64,000 nucleotides of DNA from Burhinus oedicnemus (taxonomy: Eukaryota; Chordata; Aves; Charadriiformes; Burhinidae), in the NCBI GenBank assembly GCA_008921705.1, contig VFFE01007635.1, positions 188,417 through 252,416 on the forward strand. The letters run 5' to 3'. Positions 50,101 to 62,100 of this stretch are shown here, piece by piece. Each line of letters begins with the position of its first letter. Position 1 is the first letter of the stretch. The translations under genes and the position numbers were made by a program. Under the pieces are notes generated by a model. The model did no database searches, was not told the DNA's origin, and saw only the letters and a program-made list of their open reading frames with translations.

Positions 50101-53100
50101 TTAGATAAAATAGGAAAAAATAGCCTTGGTAATTGAGCCTTTCCCCCTTTAGATGGTTGCACCAATATTTTAAAGGCTTTAGATATTTAATATAATTAGA
50201 GTGCCGTAAGTGTCACCACTGTGCTTTCTTGTGATGGAAAGAGCATTAAGTTAGCTACGAGAGCTGTAAAAACAGACACGTTTCAGTTTATACTTAGTTC
50301 CAGGGAGCTCTGCTTATAACCTCTTATTTTACTGTAACATAATAAAGAATGCATCTGGGAGCTTTAATTTTTCTAAAGAAAGTTTTCTTTCTGTCCTGGA
50401 GTCATCTAGTTTCTGTGGTGTTCCAGACCAGACTGTGCAAGCAAATCCACAAGTGGACTGAATTCAGCACCTCAATACAAATACGTGGCAGGATTAGAGG
50501 AAAGGAAAGCAGGTTTGTGTAGGAAGACAGTGGCTTAACCTGGGTTTAGATTGAAGCCATCTAAGGATGGCTGTACTAAGCTGAGAGTTGGGTAAGGATT
50601 TCGTTCCCTCCTGGCTACGTTAGGTCCCTTCCCTCTCCTGCCGCAGCTAAGAACATGTTGATGCAGATGTTGGATTCACACTGCAGAACTTGCTTCCTCC
50701 CAGGGAAATCCCTGAGTTGAGTGGTGGCTGGTTCACTGGGAATGTGCCCTTTCCCGTTATCCTTGATCGGGAGTTCTTAAATACTCACGTTGCAGCTCGG
50801 CTGTTTATTATGGCCGTTGGGGTGGCTGATGCTGGCACTGCATCACGGACCAGAGAGAGGAGGATGTCTGAGGGAGCACGGTCCTTTCCTCATGTTGCTA
50901 CACCTGCGACAGGAAGCCTGTGGTGGGGTAGTACTACTTTGTGAGGATTTAATTTGTGTAATCCCTGGAAGAATATAACTCATCTGGTGCAGGTTTGGGT
51001 GCCAGGCACCTTTGTAGTGTTGGGTGCAGGGGATGCTTTCTGGTATTCACTCTCCCAGCAGGATGGAAGAGGTCTGTTTTTGTTACAGGCTTACCCTGAC
51101 CCTTGACTGCAAGACGATGTGGAAATGAGAAAGCTATGATTTGTTGACATTCATATTTGGAAACCTCCCTGAGACGGTGCTGACAGCGGCATCTGTCTGG
51201 AGTGACAGAGAGGGGTTGTGTGAGGATTGCTGGGCAGGTCAGAAAGCTGAGAAATACCCACCCCATGCTGGCATGGAGAGTTGATCTCTTTCTTCATCTT
51301 TCAGTCTCTGGAAAGCGATGCCGGAGCGATTTAGATGGTGATTGTAGACTTGCCAGTTCGCAGTGTTGCAGGGAAACAGGAGGCGAGGCAGGAGTCCCTT
51401 CTGGAAATGTGATCAGCATATTTCTATTTGGGGAGCCCACATTCCTGTACTCTTCAGCCGCAGAGGGCTGGGTCCTCAGCTACTGTAAATGGCTGTAGCT
51501 GCTTTGATGTCAGTGGAGCCGGGCATTTTACCAGCTGAGCATTTGACCCTAACGCTGGCAGTCAGCCTTCAAGCCACTGAGCTTATTTAATACGGGAAGC
51601 AAGGCTGCAAAATGGCAACTGGTTTACCAGTTGGTGTTTTCCAAAGAGAGCTTGGGTTTACCTTTTAACTTTACCTGCAAGAGTTTTGCGGTAAGCCCAA
51701 CCGCTCCTCTCTCTCTTGTTCTTACCTCATCTTGGCCCTACATGTGAAGTTTTGGCTCCTTTGAGCCAAACTCACGGGTACACATATAGATAAATTTAGC
51801 ATTGGATACAGGTAAGCGGTTGTAGAGGAAGCTGGCTTTGGGGAATGTGTTAAAGCAGATGTGCTGATGGTGGAATTGAGGTATCCTTCACCCGGCCATC
51901 TTCAGACACCCTAACCCTCTGCTACTCCTGTTGGAAATGGCAGTTCCCTGTGTTAGTCTTGTGCTTATTAACCATTTGTGTGGGCTGGTTTGAAGTGAGG
52001 GGTGGTGATATTTGTTTAGGATTCTTGGGGGTTTTTTGGGGGGGGAGGTTCCCCAAATCAATGACAAGTATGCTTGCAGGATACAATCTTACTTGGGGGC
52101 TACCAGACGGACCAGTCTGTGAGATCTGCCCTGGTGTGTAGCTGTGTGAGAGGGAAGATGAGTTACTCATTAATTTGTTCCCTCTCTGTGCTGTTTGCTG
52201 TCCCTTGTGCATATGAAGATACCAGCTTTAAAGCTTGACGGGTAGGTTTCGGCCAACTTGTTATTTTCTTAAACCAGTCTGTGCTGTGTTTCTTCTGTGT
52301 GTCATGAAGAAGTTCTGTTGGAATAATGCTTCATTGTGCCAGCTTCCGAATACAAAAACTAGTGAGCAAAGCATAAAGCTCACATCCTCTGGGCTTTTGT
52401 AGGCATTGCGCAATATTCGGGGTGTCTGCAAGCTTGAGGTTAAGCCAGATGCAGCGACACAGACACTTGTGTTAGATTAGGGGTGTTGGGGATTGTGTGT
52501 AGATGGAGAGTTGTGGGCCGGACTCCCTTGAGAGACGCTTTTGGTGTTACCCCTCTGCCTTTTGTAGTATCCTCCGTGAGCTGCTGGTGCGTGCTGAGAT
52601 CTGAGTTACTCCATACTCTGCATTAACACTGGAGCTAATGGTGTGTGCTGGGCAGCGTGCTCTGGCAGGCGGATGCTGTAGCCCAGGCTGGAGTAGGGCA
52701 GCCCTTGAATCAAAAGTTTTGGGTGGTTTGGTAGGCCCTCGCCTCACCCACTCCTCTATCCTCAGCATGGGTACAGTCCGTGTCCTGCTGAGGTTCTTGC
52801 GACTGTGTAAATTTGACGGAAAGGGCTAGCTTTTGTGCTCTGCACATATTTCTGCAGTAGTTTCCGTGAGGTTACTCTTACTCTAATCAAACATGATTAT
52901 CCTTGCCTTCCCGGGCACTTCGAGTGTTGGAAATCCATCCGTGCTTTGCCTCGGGCTTCCCTGGGAACAGCTCCTGGCTCTGCTTTGTGTTCGTGTTTCT
53001 GTTTCCTGGCAAGGCAGTTGCCGTGACTGCTGAGAAGTCAAATGAGGTCTTTTATTGTAGTTTATTTTTTTCTTGGCACAGTCAGTTTAGTCGCTAGGAA

Positions 53101-56100
53101 GGTGATGATCCCCATGTGTCTGAAGGAGTTGGAAGAGATGGTGTTTTAGGAATCCAAAGAACACTGTATTTCTGTCTCCCCTCCCCTTAATTTCCCCTTT
53201 CTTTCAATCATCATTTTATATAGACTTCCAGAGGATTTTCTAATGAGCTTTTGGCTTCTGTGTGTTCCAATTGCTAGTTTATTGACTGTGTTGTCCTTAT
53301 GGTGACCTTGAAATGCAAGCAGTGCAGCGTAACTGGTGTGCTGGGGTCTTCTGCTATCCTTAACACGTAAGAGAAACTAAAAATTTATCAGTGACAAGGT
53401 TTTTTTACAGGGAAGTTCCTGGGATCCTTCCCTTGTCCCATTCTCTTTCTCCTAGTGTTTTCCCTGGGTTTTTAAGATGAGCATGTGTATGAATAAATCC
53501 AAGTTCCTGCAGGCATGGTACTTTTTTGCACAGTACTTTTAAAGAACTACACTTAGGGGAGCCTGTTTGCAATTTTATCAGATTTTGTTATAGAGTCAGG
53601 GAAGGAATGAATGTCTCCGCTCCTGTGGACTTTACACACTCAGTGGAGGCAGGAGTTTAAGTCCTGTAGAAGACAGATCAACAAAAGGGCCTTGTAGTAG
53701 TACTTGTTCTGAATTCATCTAAGAAGGGTACCTGTGTCAGGAGGATTTCATTTGCAGAGTCACGGGTATTTTCTGTGCATCAATGCTGAAATGCCATCTC
53801 AGTGAGCTGATTTGCAATTGTCTTTCAAACATCCATTACATCATTGAAAAAAACACCGTTAAGCTGAATTGCCAGCCAACCAAAACTGTGCAATGTGGTT
53901 GTTATCAGAAGGTGCTAGCACACCTGGGAATTCAAAAGTGCCAAAGCTGATTTTTATTCCCAGAGCTCTTCGTTACAGTGCAGAATTAATTCTCAGATAA
54001 GCCCTGTCGGAGGGAAGGAGACGGGATACTCAGCTTCGGGTAAGCTTTTTGACAGGACATCGTTTGCAAAAACCACTGCCGTGTCCAGAATCCCTCAAAT
54101 GGTTAGCAGGGGACCCTGAACATCCTGAAGACCAAATGTGTAGGTGCTGGCTCTAATCCAGCTTTTATTTGGTGGTTCTGGGGAGTTATTTTGACTGCAT
54201 ACAGCTGTTCTGCAGCACCTTATTGAGGTGTGTCACTTAGGTCCTGAACCCCGTTCTGCAGATGTGAAGGGGACTGAAAGGTTTCTCATCCTCTGGGCTC
54301 CTGGTGGGGCTCCCAACTGGGTGGGTGTGCTGTGAACAAAACAAAAACCAGGGCTTAGGGCTATGACAGCTGACTTGTGTAGGGCTAAGCACGTACCCCG
54401 AACCTTTGAAGTGTTAAAAGCCAGTATGCGCATCATGTGCCAGGTTTTTGAGAAAGGTGTGCGTACCCTTTAAAAAAAAAAACCAAAAAACTTGGAAGCT
54501 GATCAAAAAGGTGGTTGATTACTTTTTTGTGCCCTTGGGTTTACTGGAGATTTGTTTTCTGCCAGATGTTTTGCTGAGCTTATTTTGTGTGCACAAAATC
54601 CAAAATGTGATTGTTGGTAAACGCAGTATTTTAGGTAGTTCCTTGGAATAACATTTAAAAAACCCCAAAACAAACCCTACAGAATTTTTCGGCCCAAACA
54701 AAAGAGGTTGTGCGTAAAGGTTTTTGTTTGTTTTCAAAATATTTTTTATTTAAAAGTCGTTGGTTCAGCATTTGGACCAGCCCTGGTAAACATGTCACCT
54801 TTGCTGGGGCTGTAGATGAAGGTAGTCCGGAGAGATGCAAACACTTCTGCTGTCGCCTTGGCTCTCTCACTGACACACCCCCACCCCCGTAGCCAAGCAA
54901 AGTCCCTGCTCCCCTCCCAGCTGAACTGGCCCTCTTTCAGCTTTAGGTATCTCTGCCGCAATCCTGCGAACTGGCACTTGCTGTTTGTGCAGAGCACTTA
55001 GGGTGAGAGGACCCTGAGCCCATTTGGGTCTCCCAAACTCTGTAACACACGTGAGAGTTATTAGTAAAAGTTGCTGAGGGCATCGTTGTGAGCAGAGATG
55101 CTTAATTTTGTTATTCGCACTTTGAAAGTTTTACCAGAGCTGAGGTCTTCTTGCACATTTCTTTTTACCTCTGTCTTTCTGTGTTTCTTCAGACCAGGAA
55201 ACATGGGTTTTTTTCCCCTTTGAATCTTTTTTTTTTTTCTTTCCTGTCCCTCTGTGACAGTAAAGACCAAGGTACTGATCTGGCAAAGCCCCTTACTTAG
55301 ATGTTTGTCAGTGTTTCAGCATCTTGCAGCGGTTTCAGAGGGCAGTAATTGTCCCTTTCAAATGGGTGTCGAGGGAGGCCTGCTCCTCTGCTCCTCTGTT
55401 TAGAAATGACTGTGTAAATGAAAGCAGCTTGTCTCTGAGCCTTCACGTGTCGTTCGCATTAAGCGTTTATCCAGCGTGGGATCATTTGCCAGCCCCGAGG
55501 AGAGGAAATCTAATTTGTTCAAGCCAACAAACTATGGAGAGGTTCAGAAGCTTAGGGGTTGCTCCTCATTGTTTGTCTCAACCAAATTTGTGAACTAGAA
55601 ATGCAAAGCTTGGGAAAGCCGTGATTTATTGTGTGGAGTCAATAAACACGTTTGCACGACTCCTTTGGGCATGCATAATAGTTTATCTTGGGAACCTATC
55701 ACAAAAGCATTCATTTCTTCTTATCTTGCACCAGAGGCCAGGGCCAGTTGCACATTTTTGCTTCTGTTGCCAAAGAACTGGCTGCAGGCAGAGATGAATT
55801 AGAGGAGGAATGTTCGGGGTCTTCAGGCATTCAGCATTTGACCTGTTTCCTACCTGGTCCCCCTTCCCTTTTCTCAAAGAACAAATTCCTCCAGCTTTTT
55901 TCCTTTATTTGTTCCCCAGTAAAAGAAGGTAACACACTTCAGGGACACTTTCATTTATTTTTTTTTATTGTTTAAGGAGTGCAAGTGTGCTGCTAAAGAA
56001 AAGTGTCTACGAACATGGCCTTGATAAATTTGGACGTAAGGTGTAGGAGAGGGCAGATGTGAGAAATCCAGTTTTCGCCAGCTTTCTTGTTTAAGGTGTG

Positions 56101-59100
56101 TTTGGATGACCTGTTTAAGAAACCAGGCTGACATAAAATTAGCATGGTTTTCGATGGCCAGATTAAAATCTAGTAGGATGGTCTAAAAAAGAACTGTTCC
56201 CTTGCCTGAACCGTTGAGTTCATCTGCCCAGTGAGCCCCACAGAGCTTAGTGGGGGCATGTGGGGGGATGCACAAGGATGGAGGGGATCTGGAGGAGCGG
56301 CATGATTCCTCCTAACAAAAGACTTCAGCTCCGTCTGAATCATTTCTCAAAGGGAAGGTTAAGGGGTGATTTGTGGAAGGGGACAGAGGGAACAGAAATT
56401 CTTACAAATAAAACTCCTCTGTCCATAAGAAAATGGAGTAGCCGGAAAATGAAAGCTAGATAAATTCAGCTTAGGAATTAGGTAGATTTTTACTGTGAAG
56501 ATAGGGAATCATTGAAACATTTCCTGAGGTGCGCTATGAATCATTCTGTATCACTAGAAATCTTTAAATCATGGTTGGCTTTTTTCCCTTGAAGTTATGC
56601 TATGCTTAAATTGCAGCTTTTGGGCCAGAATCAGGAGTTCTTTTATTCAGTCAACTAGCACAGGCCTCCTTGCATTACAAACCAGGCAAGCTCCATTTCG
56701 GTATGAAATCTGTGAAGCTAGAGCAGCAGACAGACAGTGTCATGAAGAAGGTGTAGTATTCATTTCACCTACTTTTTAGTGTCACACTGAAGGGCAGGTT
56801 GAAGTGCCATAATTTTGTCTCTTAACATGCACAGGAGTATTAGTGAAGTAATTAGAAGATAAAGCCCACGCCTGTTCCAGCATTAAAGGCCGTGTCTTGA
56901 TTGCACATAACTCTCGCTGAAGAAGCCGTGTGAAAAAATATCCAGAAATGGTCTGCAAACATGGATGGCCACATCATTTGTGTGCTTCTCGATTGCGTGA
57001 TCTGGGAAAAGGGAAGGGAAAGAAAAATGAAAGGAAAGAGGGAAAGGAGTCCTTCCGGGCTGCCATTACTGGTAACATCCCGCTCGTTTACAAACTTTTC
57101 CTGTGGGTCACGTTCTCCACTGCCTGGTGTGACTGGCCAAATGAATGCAGAAGAAGATGGCATAAAACTGATGCAAGATCAGAATTATGGAGGTTAGAAG
57201 CTTGTACCGCATTAGAAACACAGCCTGCAGTAACAAGCTGTGCAGCGTTCGAGCTCCTGAGAGGATTAATTACAGATGGTAGCTGTGACAGCTAAATCAA
57301 GTTCCTATAATGTTGTGTAAACTTCATTAAACAGACTCGGTAGCAGTGCTGTAATCTATGAGAAATGGGATAGGATGACGAGGGTAGGAAAGGAAAATAC
57401 TCTGTAGGAAGTTTAAAAAAAAATCTTCAATGTCTAAATCCGGTGAAGCAATTTATTCTACCTCTTATGCTTTAATGGTAGAATTTTAAACCACAAGCTT
57501 TTAGACTTCTTATCTGGTAAAGCCTTGGTAGCCTGAATTAATAACAACTTTCTGCTAATGTCTGCTGAGTTCCTCTTAGTCAGCAAGTCCTGTTTTATCT
57601 GATATGCTAAATCCTTCCTGATATTCTGTAACCACATGTATTTGATCAATCCTTTCTTGCTTGTCGAAATCTGGGAGGAAAAAGAACAGAAGATGAACTT
57701 CATTGTTGCTGCTGTGGTTGGTTATGGTCCAGGGTTTGAAGGAGGCTTTGATTCTAACTTTGGCCACCAGTTTATGTTTTAAACTAAAAGTTAAGCATTT
57801 CTGTATCTTGATACCACAAGTGATATCTTCTAATTTAAAGAAAAGTCCAACAAATGCAAGTTCACCATGTGCCAGCTGTCACCAGTAACGTGAGTGCATT
57901 GTTTAATATTGCACCGAATCGTAGGTAACCGTGTGCTGCTGCAGAAAGGGCTGGTCACATTTTCCCCTGCCTCCCCCAGAGCTGGGAGCCTGAATCAGGG
58001 AAAAGTTACTAATTCTCTGCTGATTTAGCGAGTTCAGGTCCCATGAATGGCGGCGCTGGGGCTGGGAAGCACGGCATGAAGGAGGACGGGTCAGGTGAGG
58101 GAGTTCACGAGAGAGGCCACAGTCCAATTGTAACTCATAATTTCACCCTTAGCAACTCAGTTATTGCAGTAGTGAGGAACTGAAAGGTGAATTAAATTAA
58201 CTGAGCTTTTACTTTCCGGGCAGGGAGAATTAACTGAGGAGGAAAAGCCAAGCTTCTGCTTTGAAGCACTTCTGCTTTTAATATGCCATGTCTTGGTGGC
58301 CAGTGCAAAACGTTTGTGTGCTTGTTTAATTCAGTTGTTTGTTTGGAATTGAAAAGTTGATGTTGTATTAGACATTTCTGAGGATGTACGCTCACAGCTG
58401 TGCCCCTTTGCCTGGTTGAAGAATAAAGAGGATAGTAGCTTGTCCTTAAAGAAATTACAGTATATCTAATACGCAAGGGAGTATTCTTTTTAATTTTTCC
58501 TCAAAATAACCCTACCGTCTCTCCATCAATCCTTGTCTATGGACAGTTGCTTTAATGATGACTCATGCTAACTCTTTCAAGGTAAGGAGGCTAAAGCTAG
58601 ACTGTGGATTTACGGATCCTGATTGGGTTTTGATTCTTTTCTCTGCTATTTTAGCTGTACGGTGGCCCCCCTTGACTTGTGAAGGGTCAGCTGAATACAG
58701 TATTTTTGGAGAACAACACTGAACATTTTGATGCATAAATTTTGGTTTGGGAGCTTGACTTTACTCACCTATTTTGGAAAATGTTGACTTTTAAAAATGT
58801 AATCTTTCTCTTGTAATTTGGGAGGGCTTAAAAGAGAAACCAGTCTTGCCTAGTGTTTCTTTTCAATATAGGAAGCAAGTAAAAAAGTTGTATTATTTAA
58901 ATAAAGGTAAATTTCCGGCAGCAAAATTATTTCAGCTTTCATATTGGCATTAAATCGGCTTGTTTTTTTAAATGCATTTATGTCTTTAAAGTCTTCTTTA
59001 AGGAACCTGGGACTAGAAGGCTGACCCTGCACTAGCCTGTAGGTAAGTGCTCATAGGAATTGCTTCTGGTTCCCCACAGTTTAGATGCAGCTGAAGAGAT

Positions 59101-62100
59101 ATTTTGGCCTTTGGGCCTCATCTGATAATATGATACAGTCTCTGTTTGGCGGGTCAAACATGTTTTTAGGGGAAGTGTTGGAATTTTTATAATTTGTCAT
59201 AAAATGCTGCAAAATTCCTTTTTCTTTTCCTCTCAAGCTATTCCACTAAAGGGAATCCTCAGTCCTGCTCTAAAAATGCTTTGTAGCTGGTTATGCATCC
59301 TTTTTTCAGTAGGGAACGGAACACAACCACCAAATGCTGCCTGTTCCTTCCCTCCCTTGCTGTCTTCTCCTCGGGCATGGCCCAGGAAGTCCGTGTGTGT
59401 TCTGTGCCCTGTGTATGATTAAACTTGAGTAGTTTTACAAAGCTGATGAGTGGAGTATCAATGGGATCTCTGTTAGCTCATTTTTCAGCAGGAAGGGACA
59501 TGGCTTTCCTAAGACCGCGAGTTAGGCAAGCGGCCAATCAAGTCAAGGACCAAAAATAATAAAATCATGCAAGTCCAAACCCAGCCGAATTGCAAACGAC
59601 TTTGAATGGTCCTGAGCTTTAGCCAAAGTGAAGATGGATTTATTTTTTCTTTCAGGTTTTTGTCACTTTTTATCCCCATGGCCTACCGCTGTGACACATA
59701 TTATTGTTTGCAGACCCTCTTTCGGGACAGGTTTTGTGTATTCAAACTTTATAGTGAGAATTTTCTGTCGGGTAAGTCAGGCAGACACGTAATGCGTTTT
59801 TGTAGATGGGAAGGTAGTGCACATTTGCCCTTCCCTCACGTACCCCTGTGGTCTGTATTCAGTTTGCCGCCGTAGTAGAGAGGTGGCATTCATCCTGTTT
59901 TACAGGTGATGCGCTGAGATGCTAAACCATTTGCCCAAAGCCACTTTGCAGTCCGTGACGGAGCTGAAAACCTCTCTTTTCTAACTTCTGCTCCGTTCTG
60001 CAGCCTTCACGCCTGTTTCCTTGAACTTTTCCACTCAGACTTTTTATGGCTGTGTCATTTCTGCGCATATGTGCATGAAGTGATAAACTGTTTGTGGCTC
60101 TTTTCCCAAAGGGATGAGGGATTTTACCTTTGCCCTGGCTCTCTTGTGGTTTCGTAGGTTTACAAAGCCTTCTGTTTGTTTTTATAGCGCATGGCACTGT
60201 GTTGTTCTGCAGTATTAGTGCCTGGTCTCTAAGCACGACCATAGGACAGATTGCTCTTAAACAAGGCTCTTGCCTGGCGGAGATTGTCCATTTGTAATCA
60301 TTACTTCTAAAGCTGACATAAAATGGTACATTTCTGAGGTTAACAAACAATAAAATCCTTGTTTGCAAGTGCAGGAGATAATAATGGTTTGAACTACTGT
60401 CTCTTCTCTACAACCACTTGAAGTACTTGACTTCAATAAGCATCAAGGGCAGAGGCTGTTTTACGTGAGAAAAATAATTTTAAATGGTCCTAAAATCACA
60501 AACAACAGGAGATTGCAAGTTTTCAGAGCGAGACTCCTGCTGCAGTAAGTACTTTTTAAACTGTGACTGTTGTTTCTGCATGGTCTGAGTGTTGGATGGT
60601 TTAACCAGCAGCATTGCTTTCAAATCCTAATCTGTTTCTACAGAGGCAATAACGATGGAAAGGTCTTTATTCCATTTTTTTCCAAAGAAATACGACTTCT
60701 TGTTCACTACAGGGATGGGATGTTCTTTGGTGAATTTTCAGCAAAGAAATCACCCTTTGTATTGGAATAGCATGAAACATGATTGCCCAAGAAAGACGGG
60801 TCCCAAGCAGGGCTCTGTTGGCATGGGGGACGTTAAAAATGGCTTTGGTAATTCTTTTCTGTTAGCGTCTGCAGTTCACGTTGCATCTCGTTGCTGCTGC
60901 CTTCTGCTCTGGGTCCAACGCGTAACTAAATTGTGTGAGCGAGGCCTGCATTGACCTGAAGTGGGCAGGGGGATGGACAAGTGCTATGTGGATGCTCTCT
61001 GTAGGTCAACTCAGAACAGTTCTGGAACAGGGAGTAATTCTGGTACAAACTAGGCACATGAATCAATAGGAAAAAGATAAGAAATCTGACTTTCCACATG
61101 TTATTTACGAATTTGGGCATTATGAAATGCATCTGTTCTCGGCCACTGTTTCCTTGTGCATACTGGCAGATACCAGAGATGTAATTGCAAAGCTGAAGTC
61201 AATTAAAACATGTTTAAGGCCACTATGAAGAAAAAACATAGCATTTTATATCCATGTGAGCAACTAAATTGCGCTCCAGACTTGATCAAGTTATGTGTAG
61301 TTTAAAGTTTTGTTTTAGGAGTTTTGGGAAACAGACATGTAAAAAACTGAGCTGATGAAAGGTGGAGTGACAAAACAACAGGAAGGAAAGATCCAATTCT
61401 GACGGTTAAGAGTTCACAAGGACAGAGAGTAAAGATTGATAGATTAGCACATGCAAACATTTAGTCTCCTGCATTTTTTTTCTGCGTTTTGTACCTAAAA
61501 TGAGAAAAGGACTGTAAGGATTAGGGGGAAATAGGAATTAAAAGCTAGTTTAGACGCTGGTAGGAAGTCTGGTGGGAATGAATGGCAAATGAAGTTCAAC
61601 AAAGGCAAGTGTAAGGTACTGCACTTGGGGAGGAATAACCCCATGCACCAGTACAGGTTAGGGGCTGACCTGCTGGAAGGCAGCTCTGCAGAGAGGGACC
61701 TGGGAGTCCTGGCGGACAACAGGATGACCATGAGCCAGCAATGTGCCCTTGTGGCCAAGAAGTCCAGTGGCATCCTGGGGTGCATCAAGAGGTGTGTGGC
61801 AAGCAGGTCGAGGGAGGTCATCCTCCCTCTCTGCTCTGCCCTGGTGGGGCCGCATCTGGACCAGTTCTGGGCTCCCCAGTGCAAGAAGGACAGGGAACTG
61901 CTGGAGAGGGGACAGCAAAGGGCTACAAAGATGATTAGGGGGCTGGAACATCTTTCTTATGAGGAAAGGCTGAGGGACTTGGGGCTGGAGAAGACTGAGG
62001 GGGGATCTCATCAATGGTTATAAATACTTAAAGGGAGGGTGCCGGGAGGATGGGACCAGTCTTTTTTCAGGGGTGCCCAGTGATAGGACAAGAGGTAACT

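Noticed and set aside
51306..51498. Cys-rich stretch after CATCTTTCAG ([20 protein letters not shown]) considered as the next FRAS1 VWC exon
   Set aside because: The Cys spacing and surrounding residues do not fit the expected FRAS1 segment (the DATxWKPDSCQ and CRCHG type), and the phase-0 continuation is not convincing.
56930..57295. 121-codon + strand ORF in FRAS1 intron 2
   Set aside because: No recognisable domain, and its middle is a Lys/Glu-rich purine stretch. Likely chance.
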